Shown piece after piece: positions 50,096 through 59,978 of a stretch of DNA of 64,000 bases. The stretch's first letter is position 1, and every line of letters starts with the position of its first letter. The notes under the pieces are model-generated. The model did not search any database, was not told the origin of the DNA, and saw only the letters and a program-made list of their open reading frames with translations. Made by a program: the position numbers and the translations under genes. Source of the DNA: an uncultured Alphaproteobacteria bacterium (GTDB lineage Bacteria > Pseudomonadota > Alphaproteobacteria > RF32 > CAG-239); assembly GCA_910585375.1 (NCBI GenBank), contig CAJUCZ010000001.1, forward strand, positions 65,406 through 129,405, in the 5' to 3' direction.

Positions 50096-53000
50096 TCAGT
50101 TTATCCTGTCCATTGCCTTGGCCAGAATGAAGTACAGTTTTCCAACGTCAGAACCGGAAAAGACAGAAAGCAGCAGACCTGAACGCTCATTATTTTTAGC
50201 CTGCGCAATAAGTCCTTCAAAGTCGTTCAGGTAACGAGTGACCAAAGTACGGAAGTCAGCATCACTTTCGTATGTGCCGCGAATGGCATTGATTTGCTGT
50301 TTGCTCATGGTCTTGCTCAGGTAACGGGCAAATACGCCTGTGTCGCCGTTATAGAACTTCTTCCATAAATCTTCTTCAATATTAGGATTGAACAAACGAT
50401 TGATGTCAACAGCCATGGTCTGAAGTTTTTCAACCATAAAGGCAGCATCTTTCAGGAAAGTATCAATCATGATTGTCTGGTATGTTTTCTTTATGTCATC
50501 CAATTTGTTTTCGGCCTTTTCCGAAGTCTCCAGCAACGTTTTCAGTTGTGTTTGGAACATTTCGCTGAATTGTTCGGACTTTTGAACAATATTGCCTGTC
50601 TTGTCATCGAAACTATGTGCGGCAGAAGTCAGCCCTTCCATGGTTGACTGCATTTTTTTGACGGTCTCTTCGGAAACGGCGACCAAAACATTGGACTGTT
50701 GCAGGAAGACTTCTCCGGAAGAACGAATTTCGTTGGAGATTCTTTCGGCATTGGAAGCAACCTCGGAAATTGTAGCGCGGATTTTGTCGCTGGCGTTTTC
50801 CATATGAATTGAACTCATTTTGGTGGTTTCACCGACCTGCAGACTCAGGTCTTTAAGGCTCTTGCCCAATCCTTTAACCTTGTCAAATGCCTCATTGGCA
50901 CGTTTTGACAATTCCAACGACGTATCGTTCAGCACCGTGTTAAAGCAGTCAACCAGTTTCTTGGTATCTCCTGAAATGTTCATCATCTTATTGCTTTGTT
51001 CCGCAATCAAATTGTTGATTTCGACAACGCCGGTGCTGGCTTCGGCCGTAACGGTATTAAAACCGGCAATATATTTTTCGTACTCTTTGGCCGAATTCCC
51101 GATCTGGGCAACAGACTTATTTACGCAGGCGTTCATATCGTCACTGGTTTGGGTCAGAATCATATTGGCTTGTTCCAAACTCTTCAGAGACAGTTTGGTC
51201 GTTTTGGCCACGTCTTCGCCGGCAGAAATTATCTTGTCGCTCAGGACATCAAATTCATAAGCGATTTTGGAGGTGTTTTCCGTAACATTGTCAATATTCT
51301 CTTTGAATTGCGCATTAATATCATTCATGCGCTTTGCCACCTCAACCGAAACGTCTGACAGCATTTTATACTGCTGAGCAATAGAGCTTTCACCCAGGCG
51401 CGCCTGAGTTGAAACAACGTTGGCAATATCGGTGAGACTGTCTTTTTGGTTTTTAATAAGTTCGCTCTGAGTACGGACTTTGCCGATATTTTCTTCCAGA
51501 GCTTTACTATGATTTTCCAAAGTTGCAGATGCGTTTTTGGTGTTTTCCGCCAAAGAAATTTCAGCTTCTTTAATCAGAGAGCAATTTTTCAGAATGCTTT
51601 CCGTTGAGTTTCCGGCTTCTTTGGATACGTCTTTTACTACTGTTGTAAAATCTTCAACATTGCTATGGAAAGACCGTGAAACTTCGGTAATCTGATTGCA
51701 GATAGCCAACACGTTGTCCTGAATTTGCTGCTTTTGATTACTGAACATCTGACCGATTTCGGTTAGCTTGTCAATTGATTTGTCAGAACTTTGTATAATA
51801 GAATCCACTTGTTTGCCAAAATTTTCTTCCAAAATTGCCATGCGTGAAAATACCCTGTCAGAACTTTGCTCGATGATTCCGACTTGTTTTTTGAGCGAAA
51901 TGCCGATATTGTTTGTGTTTTCGGAAATCTTGTCACAAACGTCAAAAAAGGCATCTTCCTGATTTTTGAACAAAATATTGATTGCTTCGGCTTTTTCGTC
52001 GAGAACTTGAACCACTCCGGCCACATGGTTGACCGTGCTTTCCGTGATGGATTTCAAAATTGTGTTTTGTTTGTCGAATGACGCAACAACATCGCCGACA
52101 GCTTCCAGTGAGGCGGCCGTGCTTTTATCAAGCGAGGCTATATGCTTGTCAAGAGTATCAGATATACCGTCAGCGCGTTCTTCAAGGTTTTGTGACACTT
52201 TGTCCAGTCCGGCGACCTGAGTTTTGATAATGTCTTCAAACTGCGAGGCTTTGGACAAGGTCTGTGTTGTCGCCACATCAAGGGTTTCGCGCTGCTGTTG
52301 CAAATTGTCGTTAAGTCCCTGCGTTTTGGAGATAACATTTTCACAGACACGGAGTGCCTCGGCCATTTGATTTTTAAGGCGGGTTACGGAAGCCGAAGCG
52401 TTTTCATCAATCGTACCGGCGGTTTTAAGCAGTTCATCAACCTGACGTTTGAGTTCTGATTTGATTTCTTCCAGTTTTGTAACGGATGACGTAATGTAAC
52501 GCTGCTGCTGTGACAAAGAAGCTTCACTGACCCGGCTTTGAGTTTCAACAATTGAAGAAGCTTCCGTAATGCCGGTTGCAAATTTCTGCATAATTTCTCC
52601 GGTTTCCGTCAGCTTGGTGCAAGCCTGCTCGGCAGTTTGGCGCAAATTGTTTGCTTTTTCGACCATAACGGCGTCAACGCTTTTGACGGAGGTTTCGGCC
52701 TCTTCCGAAATCCGGCGGATGTTTTCTTTATGAAGTTCCAATCCGGCAAGAGTTTCATTGGTTTTTGCCATGGAAGCATCTACAATATTCATAAAGCGGG
52801 TATTCTTATCATCCAGACTGCGAACCATGTCGTCAAGAGCCGCGACGGCGTTGTTGCGCAAATCCTGCAATCGGCCGGCCTGCATATTCAGGCGGGTGTC
52901 AACTTCTTCCAGATCATTGGCAATCGTATCAGATACGTTATGTAATCCTTCAACCTGAGTATTGATTGTTTCGCCGATGGCATTGGTGCGGGCGATGATT

Positions 53001-54085
53001 TTTTCGACTTCCTGATTAAGGGTTTCACCCTGAGCACGAATTTTTTGTGAAAGCTGCTCTGTATTTTTATCAAGCTGCTGACTGTGCTGCGATGCGATGT
53101 CTCCCTGTCTTCTCAAGATTTCTTCCAGCCGGCCGACACCTTTTTCTATCAATTGGCATGTCCGTTCGGTTCCTGCGGCGGCGGATTGAGCTACGGCGTC
53201 AAGTTTGCCGGCCTGTGCCGTAACGGCATCGCTGATATAGCTGACGTTTTTGACCGCGCGGTCATTAAACTCAAGCATGAGCTCATTGGCTTTGGCCATA
53301 CGGTTTCCGGTTTCATCGGAAATATTTTTCAGCAGCAGGCCGGAATTTTGCAATTCCTGCAGGCGCGGAGCAATATTATTGAATAATTCACTGATGTTAT
53401 TTTGAAACTGGTTTTGCACCGATAAAAATTCAGAAGCCTGTGTTTTGAGGCTGTCGCTCGATGAGGCTGCTTTATCCGATACATAATCAAAACTTTTTAC
53501 AAGATTTTTAACGTTTTCATTCAATTCGATCAGAGTATTTGACGAATAGTTATCAAGGGCGCCAACAAGTTTGGCAAAGTCATCAACACGATTGCCAAGT
53601 TCGTTTTTGATAAATTCGGTTTGTTCCGTAGCCTGTCTGGTGGCCTCGCGAAGTTCCTGCACCTGAGCGCGGATGGCCTCGGCCATAGCCTGAGCAGTTT
53701 CGGCTCCGGAGGCATCGGACGGATAAACCAGATTGTTCATATATGTCCGGAGCAGTCGTGCTTCCTGTTTGAAATTTGTACCACGGTCAATATAGGCAAT
53801 TACGACCCAGATAACAGCTAAGGGAAGCGTTACGCCGGCAAGAAAGCCGCCGAATTCGTCAGGCATCATCAAAAACAGGTTGGACCAGCCGAAAAATTGG
53901 GTAATGTAAACCAATACTATACCGAACCAGCCAAGACTGACCCAGATCATCAGGCGATGAAGACCGCCGGTTGTCCAAGAGTTGTTTTCTTCGGTTTCGG
54001 CAATGTTGTTTTTTGGCGGCATGGTCATATAAGCAGGAAGACGGTTTTCCTGTTCAGATTTATTCTCAACCGGTTGATTTGCCAT
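50096..54085 (-). CDS. Giant two-TM coiled-coil protein, TipN-like architecture
   Basis: About 1,329 residues from ATG 54085 (MANQPVENKSEQ; GGGGA nine bases upstream). An N-terminal tail of ~40 residues, two helices (about 43-66 and 76-99), then over 1,050 residues of amphipathic helix with recurring blocks such as QVAGLDKVSQNLEERADGIS and SLDKSTAASLEAVGDVVASF, in the style of apolipoprotein or methyl-accepting-type coils. The last ~100 residues form a separate folded end (KFYNGDTGVFARYLSKTMSK to AKAMDRIN). Two N-terminal helices plus a long coil is the layout of Caulobacter TipN; sequence identity cannot be judged here. Confidence 0.75.
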   Translation of the reverse strand: MANQPVENKSEQENRLPAYMTMPPKNNIAETEENNSWTTGGLHRLMIWVSLGWFGIVLVYITQFFGWSNLFLMMPDEFGGFLAGVTLPLAVIWVVIAYIDRGTNFKQEARLLRTYMNNLVYPSDASGAETAQAMAEAIRAQVQELREATRQATEQTEFIKNELGNRVDDFAKLVGALDNYSSNTLIELNENVKNLVKSFDYVSDKAASSSDSLKTQASEFLSVQNQFQNNISELFNNIAPRLQELQNSGLLLKNISDETGNRMAKANELMLEFNDRAVKNVSYISDAVTAQAGKLDAVAQSAAAGTERTCQLIEKGVGRLEEILRRQGDIASQHSQQLDKNTEQLSQKIRAQGETLNQEVEKIIARTNAIGETINTQVEGLHNVSDTIANDLEEVDTRLNMQAGRLQDLRNNAVAALDDMVRSLDDKNTRFMNIVDASMAKTNETLAGLELHKENIRRISEEAETSVKSVDAVMVEKANNLRQTAEQACTKLTETGEIMQKFATGITEASSIVETQSRVSEASLSQQQRYITSSVTKLEEIKSELKRQVDELLKTAGTIDENASASVTRLKNQMAEALRVCENVISKTQGLNDNLQQQRETLDVATTQTLSKASQFEDIIKTQVAGLDKVSQNLEERADGISDTLDKHIASLDKSTAASLEAVGDVVASFDKQNTILKSITESTVNHVAGVVQVLDEKAEAINILFKNQEDAFFDVCDKISENTNNIGISLKKQVGIIEQSSDRVFSRMAILEENFGKQVDSIIQSSDKSIDKLTEIGQMFSNQKQQIQDNVLAICNQITEVSRSFHSNVEDFTTVVKDVSKEAGNSTESILKNCSLIKEAEISLAENTKNASATLENHSKALEENIGKVRTQSELIKNQKDSLTDIANVVSTQARLGESSIAQQYKMLSDVSVEVAKRMNDINAQFKENIDNVTENTSKIAYEFDVLSDKIISAGEDVAKTTKLSLKSLEQANMILTQTSDDMNACVNKSVAQIGNSAKEYEKYIAGFNTVTAEASTGVVEINNLIAEQSNKMMNISGDTKKLVDCFNTVLNDTSLELSKRANEAFDKVKGLGKSLKDLSLQVGETTKMSSIHMENASDKIRATISEVASNAERISNEIRSSGEVFLQQSNVLVAVSEETVKKMQSTMEGLTSAAHSFDDKTGNIVQKSEQFSEMFQTQLKTLLETSEKAENKLDDIKKTYQTIMIDTFLKDAAFMVEKLQTMAVDINRLFNPNIEEDLWKKFYNGDTGVFARYLSKTMSKQQINAIRGTYESDADFRTLVTRYLNDFEGLIAQAKNNERSGLLLSVFSGSDVGKLYFILAKAMDRIN

Positions 54086-54180
54086 ATTTAATTTCCCCAA
54101 ATTTAAAAAATATTTTCCCTTGGGGCTGAGTTTAGCTTATTTTTTTGTTTTTTTAAATATTATTTTGTTTCTTTCCACCG

Positions 54181-54360
54181 TTATTCCGCGGCTTTTTTCC
54201 TGAGGACATAGTTTAGCCTTTTTGCAGCCTGCAGTTTCATTTCATCGACAGACAGACCGGCCGGAACGACAACGCTGACTTCAGTTTTGGTTTCCGGTTC
54301 TATGGCGCTGACTTTGACAACATTGCCGTTTTTTTTGAATTCAAACAAAATTTCCGCCAT
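54181..54360 (-). CDS. DUF6898 family small protein
   Basis: 59 residues: MAEILFEFKKNGNVVKVSAI, then EPETKTEVSVVVPAG and LKLQAAKRLNYVLRKKAAE-like end (actual SVDEMKLQAAKRLNYVLRKK). The LFEF...VKVSAI..ET.TEVSVV pattern is that of DUF6898, a small alphaproteobacterial protein of unknown role. AGGAT precedes the ATG. It stands 37 bases after parC on the same strand. Confidence 0.82.
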   Translation of the reverse strand: MAEILFEFKKNGNVVKVSAIEPETKTEVSVVVPAGLSVDEMKLQAAKRLNYVLRKKAAE

Positions 54361-54397
54361 ATTGTTATCCTTTCTGAAAAAGAAAGACCAAGGGGGC

Positions 54398-56623
54398 TTA
54401 GTCTTTCAGGAATTTATTGCTTTTCGGAAAACCGAACGGCGCCAATTTTCCGACTTGTCCGCGATGGCCCAGCCATGACAGGAGTTCGTTTTCAGTTTTG
54501 GTGCCGCCGGTACGGTTATATACAAAGCCGTCAGCTTCATTAAAAATTTGAATATCCGACAGTCCGCCGTCTTTATACTTTTGCAGTGTAACGCCGCGGC
54601 CGCGCGCCATGGTCGGAATTTCTTCAACCTTAAAGATCAGCAGTTTGCGGTTATCGCCGATAACAGCAACCATATCGCCGGTAATTTTTTTGCAAAAGAC
54701 CGTTGTTTCATTATCTCCCAAGTTCATAATTTTACGGCCGTTGCGGGTTTGGGCGACGATATGGTTTTCATCAACCAAAAAGCCTTTGCCGGTATTAGAG
54801 GCAATCAGGTATTGCGCTTTTGGTTCAAAGACAAACATATCACATATATTATCATTATTACCCAAATCAACCATCAGGCGCAATGGCTGGCCAAAGCCGC
54901 GTCCGCTCGGAATCTCGCTGCCGGAAACATTAAAGAACTTGCCGGAGGTATCAAACAGAATGATTTTGTCCGTTGTCTGGGCATGAATGGCTTTCAGAAG
55001 AGAATCATCATCTTTGAATTTAAATTCTTCATTCAAATCCGAATGTCCTTTGATGCATCTGATCCAGCCTTTTTGCGATAAAATGATGGTAATCGGCTCT
55101 TTTTCGACAAAGGCCTCAACCGGAACTTCGATATCGTCAGGAACTTCGGCAAATTCGGTGCGGCGGCGGCCGAGAGCAGTTTTTTTGCCGAATTTTTCCT
55201 TGGTCGCTTTAATTTCCGTTGCAACGGCTTCCCACATTTTAATCTCGCTGGACAGCAGGCTTTCCAGTTCTCCTTTTTCGGCGGCAAGCGTTTCATATTC
55301 GTTTTTAATCTCGGCTTCTTCCAGCTTGCGCAGGTTACGCAGCTTCATATTCAAAATGGCTTCGGCCTGATTTTCGGTCAGTTTAAAGTCGGCAGTCATT
55401 TTTGCTTTGGGATCATCTTCTTCCCTGATGATACGGATGATTTCATCCAGATTGAGATAAGCAATCAGATAGCCGGCCAGAATCTCCATGCGGGCGTTAA
55501 TTTTATCAAGCCGGAAATTGGAGCGGCGTTTTAAGACAATCATGCGATGATTTAAAAATTCGCGCAGGACTTCCTGAATGCTCATTACCCGAGGAACGCC
55601 ATCGGAATCCAAAACATTCATATTCATACTGAACCGGACTTCCAAATCCGTGTTTTTAAACAGGTGCTCCATCAGGAGTTTGGCATCAACCGTCCGGTTT
55701 TTGGGTTCCAGCACAATACGGACGTCATGGGTCGATTCATCACGGATGTCGTTCAGCAGCGGGAGTTTTTTCTCCTGAAGCAGAGAGGCAATTTTTTCAA
55801 TCAGTTTGGATTTTTGAACCTGATAAGGAATTTCCTTAATGATTATCTGGTATTGGCCATGACTTAAGTCTTCTGTTTCCCAACGGGCACGAATGCGAAA
55901 ATAACCGCGACCGGTTTTATAAGTTTCCAAAATGCTTGCAAAGTTGTCCACGATAATGCCGCCGGTCGGAAAATCGGGACCTTTCAGGCGTTTGACCAAA
56001 GGTTCGATTTCGCAATCCGGATTTTCAATCTGATAAAGGAGCGCATCGCAAACCTCACTCAGATTGTGCGGCGGAATATTGGTGGCCATGCCGACGGCAA
56101 TACCGGAAGTTCCGTTGCACAACAGATTGGGGACGGCTGCCGGCATAACGACAGGTTCATCCTCCTCTCCGTCATATGTTTCTCTGAAGTCAACAGAGTT
56201 CTCATTCAGCCCTTCCATCAACGCCATGGCAAATTCGGTCAGGCGGGCTTCCGTGTAACGCATGGCGGCCGGACCGTCTCCGTCAATATTACCAAAGTTG
56301 CCCTGCCCGTCAACCAACGGATAGCGTACCGAAAAATCCTGTGCCAGACGAGCCATCGCCTGATAAACCGCGGAATCCCCATGCGGGTGATATTTACCGA
56401 TAACATCACCGACAACGCGGGCGCATTTTTTGAAGCTTGACTTGGGGTCAAGATGCAGCTGGCGCATGGCAAAAAGCAAGCGGCGATGAACGGGCTTCAG
56501 TCCGTCACGGACGTCCGGCAAAGAACGGGAAACGATTGTCGACATGGCGTAAGACAAATAGCGGCTGCTCAGTTCTTCGGCCAAGGCCACGCTGCGGATT
56601 TTTTCTTCAACAATTTCAGGCAT
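54398..56623 (-). CDS. parC: DNA topoisomerase IV subunit A
   Basis: Cuts and rejoins DNA to unlink daughter chromosomes. 741 residues: N-terminal [20 protein letters not shown], catalytic tyrosine in [14 protein letters not shown] near 120, quinolone region with [15 protein letters not shown] (the serine is present), coiled-coil linker with [14 protein letters not shown], and a C-terminal beta-pinwheel of fewer blades than GyrA ([31 protein letters not shown]). The truncated pinwheel without GyrA box makes it ParC. It follows recO. Confidence 0.93.
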   Translation of the reverse strand: MPEIVEEKIRSVALAEELSSRYLSYAMSTIVSRSLPDVRDGLKPVHRRLLFAMRQLHLDPKSSFKKCARVVGDVIGKYHPHGDSAVYQAMARLAQDFSVRYPLVDGQGNFGNIDGDGPAAMRYTEARLTEFAMALMEGLNENSVDFRETYDGEEDEPVVMPAAVPNLLCNGTSGIAVGMATNIPPHNLSEVCDALLYQIENPDCEIEPLVKRLKGPDFPTGGIIVDNFASILETYKTGRGYFRIRARWETEDLSHGQYQIIIKEIPYQVQKSKLIEKIASLLQEKKLPLLNDIRDESTHDVRIVLEPKNRTVDAKLLMEHLFKNTDLEVRFSMNMNVLDSDGVPRVMSIQEVLREFLNHRMIVLKRRSNFRLDKINARMEILAGYLIAYLNLDEIIRIIREEDDPKAKMTADFKLTENQAEAILNMKLRNLRKLEEAEIKNEYETLAAEKGELESLLSSEIKMWEAVATEIKATKEKFGKKTALGRRRTEFAEVPDDIEVPVEAFVEKEPITIILSQKGWIRCIKGHSDLNEEFKFKDDDSLLKAIHAQTTDKIILFDTSGKFFNVSGSEIPSGRGFGQPLRLMVDLGNNDNICDMFVFEPKAQYLIASNTGKGFLVDENHIVAQTRNGRKIMNLGDNETTVFCKKITGDMVAVIGDNRKLLIFKVEEIPTMARGRGVTLQKYKDGGLSDIQIFNEADGFVYNRTGGTKTENELLSWLGHRGQVGKLAPFGFPKSNKFLKD

Positions 56624-56643
56624 TTTTACTCTGTTTTATTCTT

Positions 56644-57360
56644 CTAAAGTTCTAACTGGTTAAGCAAACTAGCACGATTTTGCGGGAATTTCAAGCCGTG
56701 AGTTTGAAAAAAGTTTTTTGTGAGGAAAAACTCGGTCATCTTCAGTAAACCGGCCATTTCCGATGATGTTGGCCGATAATTGCCGGTGACGATAAAGTGC
56801 GGGTAGGAAAAGAGTTTTTCTTTATAAATAAAACCGGCTTCTTCACAAACGGCACGACCGCTTTTGGGTGAGACATAAGCCAGATTTTCCGTTGTGCCGG
56901 TGGCCGCGCATTCGCTCAGATCCAATCCGATACCCAGATTGTCCAACAGGAAAAATTCAAAGAAACAATAATGTACTATCCAATTATCTTCATTTATCAG
57001 ATTAAAAAAACTTTCTATGTAGTAGAAAAATCTGTCTAAAGGTGAGAGTTCAGGCATCGCAGCATTGCATAATTCGCATAGTGAAGACAAGGCAGCGAGT
57101 TTGCCGGCATGGCTGATGAAATTGACGGCGCAAGGTTCAAGCAGTTCGGCTTTTATACTCAGCATATTTTCGTCCACGCGCGAATATGCATCTATTTGCA
57201 GACGGTTTCCAAGTTGATAAATTCCCAGATTGCGTTTGTGGAGACAGTTTTTGACATAACCGGTGACTTTGCCGTGTTCTCGCGTTAACACGGTGAGAAT
57301 TAAAGAATTCTCACCGTGTTTGCGCATATTGATGATATAACCGTCGTCATTAAACTGCAT
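56644..57360 (-). CDS. recO: DNA repair protein RecO
   Basis: 238 residues. N-terminal OB fold: DDGYIINMRKHGENSLILTV, HGKVTGYVKNCLHKRNLG, then the helical part with LLDNLGIGLDLSECAATGTT and YVSPKSGRAVCEEAG. The full four-cysteine zinc site is not obvious (C at SECAAT and AVCEEAG only). Helps RecR load RecA at gaps. Its ATG follows the kdsA stop directly; parC is next. Confidence 0.88.
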   Translation of the reverse strand: MQFNDDGYIINMRKHGENSLILTVLTREHGKVTGYVKNCLHKRNLGIYQLGNRLQIDAYSRVDENMLSIKAELLEPCAVNFISHAGKLAALSSLCELCNAAMPELSPLDRFFYYIESFFNLINEDNWIVHYCFFEFFLLDNLGIGLDLSECAATGTTENLAYVSPKSGRAVCEEAGFIYKEKLFSYPHFIVTGNYRPTSSEMAGLLKMTEFFLTKNFFQTHGLKFPQNRASLLNQLEL

Positions 57361-58209
57361 TTATTTGTATTCATGAAGCATGGTTTTGGTTATATGGTCA
57401 TAAGCCATAAGCTCGGTCAGGACTCTCTTCATATCATGCAGAGGGATCATATTCGGCCCATCGCTCAAAGCTTTATCCGGATTGTCGTGTGTTTCAATAA
57501 ACACTGCGGCAACGCCGACAGCAACGGCGGCTCTGGCCAAAACCGGCGCATATTCCCGCTGTCCGCCCGAAGTTCCGCCCTGCCCGCTCGGCTGCTGAAC
57601 GGAATGGGTGGCGTCAAAAATAACCGGACAACCCGTATCCTGTGCCATTTTCGGTAATCCGCGGAAATCAGTAACCAATGTATTGTAACCGAAAGAAGCG
57701 CCGCGCTCAGTCAGACAGATATTATAGTTGCCGGAATCTTCAGCTTTTTTTACAATGTGTTTCATATCCCAAGGAGCGCAGAACTGGCCTTTTTTGATGT
57801 TTACGACTTTTCCGGTTTTGGCGGCAGCCACGACCAGATCAGTCTGACGGCACAGAAAAGCCGGAATTTGCAACATATCAACATGCGGAGCAATGATTGC
57901 GCATTGTTCCTTTTCATGCACATCAGTTACAATCGGAATATTATTATAAAGCTTTTTTATCTCGTCAAAAGTTTTGATGCCTTCTTCCAGTCCTACGCCG
58001 CGGGCTCCGTTGATAGATGTGCGGTTGGCTTTATCAAAAGACGCCTTAAATACATAATTTATACCCAATTCTTTAGTAATTTCAACCATTGCGCCGGCCA
58101 TATCGATGGCATGCTGACGGCTTTCAATCTGACAGGGACCGGCCAGCAGTGCCAGTGGCAGCGTATTACTGATTTCAAAGTTTCCGATTTTTACTTTTCT
58201 TTGTTCCAT
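57361..58209 (-). CDS. kdsA: 3-deoxy-8-phosphooctulonate synthase
   Basis: Condenses PEP and arabinose-5-phosphate to Kdo-8-P for lipid A-Kdo. 282 residues: LLAGPCQIESRQHA near 18-31, FKASFDKANRTS near 53, TDVHEKEQ, QIPAFLCRQTDL, IKKGQFCAPWDM, FDATHSVQQPSGQGGTSGGQ. The cysteine in GPCQIES places it in the metal-dependent class rather than the E. coli metal-free class, which has Asn there. First gene of kdsA-recO-parC. Confidence 0.95.
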   Translation of the reverse strand: MEQRKVKIGNFEISNTLPLALLAGPCQIESRQHAIDMAGAMVEITKELGINYVFKASFDKANRTSINGARGVGLEEGIKTFDEIKKLYNNIPIVTDVHEKEQCAIIAPHVDMLQIPAFLCRQTDLVVAAAKTGKVVNIKKGQFCAPWDMKHIVKKAEDSGNYNICLTERGASFGYNTLVTDFRGLPKMAQDTGCPVIFDATHSVQQPSGQGGTSGGQREYAPVLARAAVAVGVAAVFIETHDNPDKALSDGPNMIPLHDMKRVLTELMAYDHITKTMLHEYK

Positions 58210-58301
58210 AAGTTTTTTCCTTTTGCTATTCAGAATGATTTATTTTTAACAAATTTACGCGCCGTTTTCAACCGTAATCCTGCTTGCTGTGGAGGAAAAG
58301 C

Positions 58302-58339
58302 AAAAAAAAAACACTGCCTCACGCGAGGCGGTGTTTTTG
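58302..58339 (-). terminator. Strong terminator after the unknown 58343 gene
   Basis: AACAC(T)GCCTC and GAGGC(G)GTGTT arms, loop ACGC, flanked by A-run and T-run; effective on the minus strand (T10). Confidence 0.85.
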
Positions 58340-58342
58340 CAA

Positions 58343-59176
58343 TTAGGACAAGATGTCCTGATGTTCCCGCAATATCTTTTTCATCTCTTTTTTGAGAAAG
58401 AATGAATGGAAGATTTTACGAAACAGAGAAGAATCCGTAATTTGTCCCGGAACAACATATTCGTCATAACCGGCAACTTCCGTATCCGCATTCAAATAAG
58501 ACGGACGGATGTACAAAATATAGTGCTGGAAAATATCTTCCGGCAGAGGTTGGAATTTGCAATGCCATACTCCCAGTTTTTTAAGAAATTTTCTTACAGC
58601 CGCTTTGTTCTCAGTCGTTCGGCAATAAAATCCAGGGTAAACCAGCATTTTGCTTCCCAGAATTTTATACCAATAAGCAGCATGCAGCAATGTTGTCAGG
58701 TCTGCCGCATCAACAAAAAGATTCTGGTACGAGACAACGCCAATTTTTTTGCAGGCATCATGCGTCTTTGTCAATCCCTGCCGGTGCAGGTTAAGACAGT
58801 CGATGATACTGCCGCAAAACGGGGTTTCAGAAAAGTTCCAATAATCAAAGTTATTTTTACCGATAATTTCTTCAACGCCGTGCAGCATTTTTTCCGTGCC
58901 GATATACAGGCATTTTTTACCATAATCTTCATAGCTTAATTTAACAAGCATTTTGAAAAAACCGTTGTCGGGATTTTCCGGAATTTCATTGACTTCCGGA
59001 CGGGTTCCCCAGCTTTTTTCAATTGCAGAAGCAATACCGTTGGCCAAAAGCTTCATATCCGGCGATTTGCCGTGAAGAATAAGTTTATAATCGCTGCCGA
59101 CACAGGCATACAGCCATTTCAAATCTTTTTCTCTCGGAAATTCATCTGCCGGATTTAAGAAATTTTTTCTCTCCAT
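58343..59176 (-). CDS. Protein of unknown function
   Basis: 277 residues, not recognised. No signal peptide or membrane helix. Notable segments: AISAIEKSW-like helix (NGIASAIEKSWGTRPEVNEI), CLYIGTEKMLHGVEEIIGKN, CGSIIDCLNLHRQGLTKTHD, AAYWYKILGSKMLVYPGFYC; it is Cys- and aromatic-rich. Ends in a basic helix (FFLKKEMKKILREHQDILS). Own terminator; well separated from pagP. Confidence 0.65.
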   Translation of the reverse strand: MERKNFLNPADEFPREKDLKWLYACVGSDYKLILHGKSPDMKLLANGIASAIEKSWGTRPEVNEIPENPDNGFFKMLVKLSYEDYGKKCLYIGTEKMLHGVEEIIGKNNFDYWNFSETPFCGSIIDCLNLHRQGLTKTHDACKKIGVVSYQNLFVDAADLTTLLHAAYWYKILGSKMLVYPGFYCRTTENKAAVRKFLKKLGVWHCKFQPLPEDIFQHYILYIRPSYLNADTEVAGYDEYVVPGQITDSSLFRKIFHSFFLKKEMKKILREHQDILS

Positions 59177-59273
59177 AATATAAAAATTTGATTAATAATA
59201 TTTATTGTGAGTATCCTATTAGCATTGTTCCTGTCAAATGGCAATAAAAAAATACTTCAAACGAAGCCATTAT

Positions 59274-59852
59274 TTAATAATCGTTGTTCAGTTCCCAACG
59301 CAGCCAGGTAAACAAGACATTTCCGTCATTTTTGACTCCGGGAACATATGCGGCCTGAATATTGAAATTTTTGTAGCCGATACCGGCCAGCGGCAATGGT
59401 AAAGGCAGCGGAATATAAGCATATTCGGAACGCTGGGTCAGGCTGAGCGTATAGCCGATGCCGATACGCCATTTTTGATAGCAGTCAAGCGGCCAGTTAT
59501 GTTGGTAAGCGTAACCGAATATCGTTTGCAAATGTCTGTTGGAATCTTTGAAGCCCATGGCATAAAGGGCATGCCAGTCACCGTCGGAATCGTAAAAGGA
59601 TTTTCCCAGTCCTATGCCCCATGGTTCTTCGTTGTAGTCGTCAATTTTATCTTTATCGTACAATAACCGGTTGTGCCAGGTGTTTATCGGCAGGTAGAGG
59701 TCATAATTTTCCGCGTTCCAAGCCGTTGTCATATTATTCTGCAGCTTTTCCCCCCAGTCATCGGAAAGTTTGAAGTCATTTTCCTGTGCTGTTGCCGGTA
59801 CGGCTGATAAGCACAAGATTCCTGCTATTATATAAAGGCAATAACGAAACAT
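59274..59852 (-). CDS. pagP: Lipid A palmitoyltransferase PagP
   Basis: Outer-membrane barrel enzyme that moves palmitate from phospholipid to lipid A. About 192 residues. Signal peptide (ends VPATAQ), then an N-terminal amphipathic helix region, YDLYLPINTWHNRLLYDKDK with the catalytic histidine, WGIGLGKSFYDSDGDWHALY, FKDSNRH with the Asp-Ser pair, and YIPGV-type end (AYVPGVKNDGNVLFTWLRWE). All three catalytic residues are kept. The ATG 59852 is chosen over a TTG at 59861. Single gene; PagP is uncommon in alphaproteobacteria. Confidence 0.92.
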   Translation of the reverse strand: MFRYCLYIIAGILCLSAVPATAQENDFKLSDDWGEKLQNNMTTAWNAENYDLYLPINTWHNRLLYDKDKIDDYNEEPWGIGLGKSFYDSDGDWHALYAMGFKDSNRHLQTIFGYAYQHNWPLDCYQKWRIGIGYTLSLTQRSEYAYIPLPLPLPLAGIGYKNFNIQAAYVPGVKNDGNVLFTWLRWELNNDY

Positions 59853-59945
59853 ATTCACCAATCTGACATAATTTATTATAGATGTCAGCTTGTAACAAAA
59901 ATCGGAAAAAAGTTCAATCTTATAACAATGTGACTGTTTATAACT

Positions 59946-59975
59946 AAAGCCCCGATTTGGTTTCGGGGCTTTAAT
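59946..59975 (-). terminator. Terminator of the 59979 membrane gene
   Basis: AAAGCCCCGA (59946-59955) pairs with TCGGGGCTTT (59963-59972). Confidence 0.85.
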
Positions 59976-59978
59976 TTA

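Noticed and set aside
54398..56623. GyrA instead of ParC
   Set aside because: C-terminal pinwheel is short and lacks a GyrA box; gene neighbours and length fit ParC.
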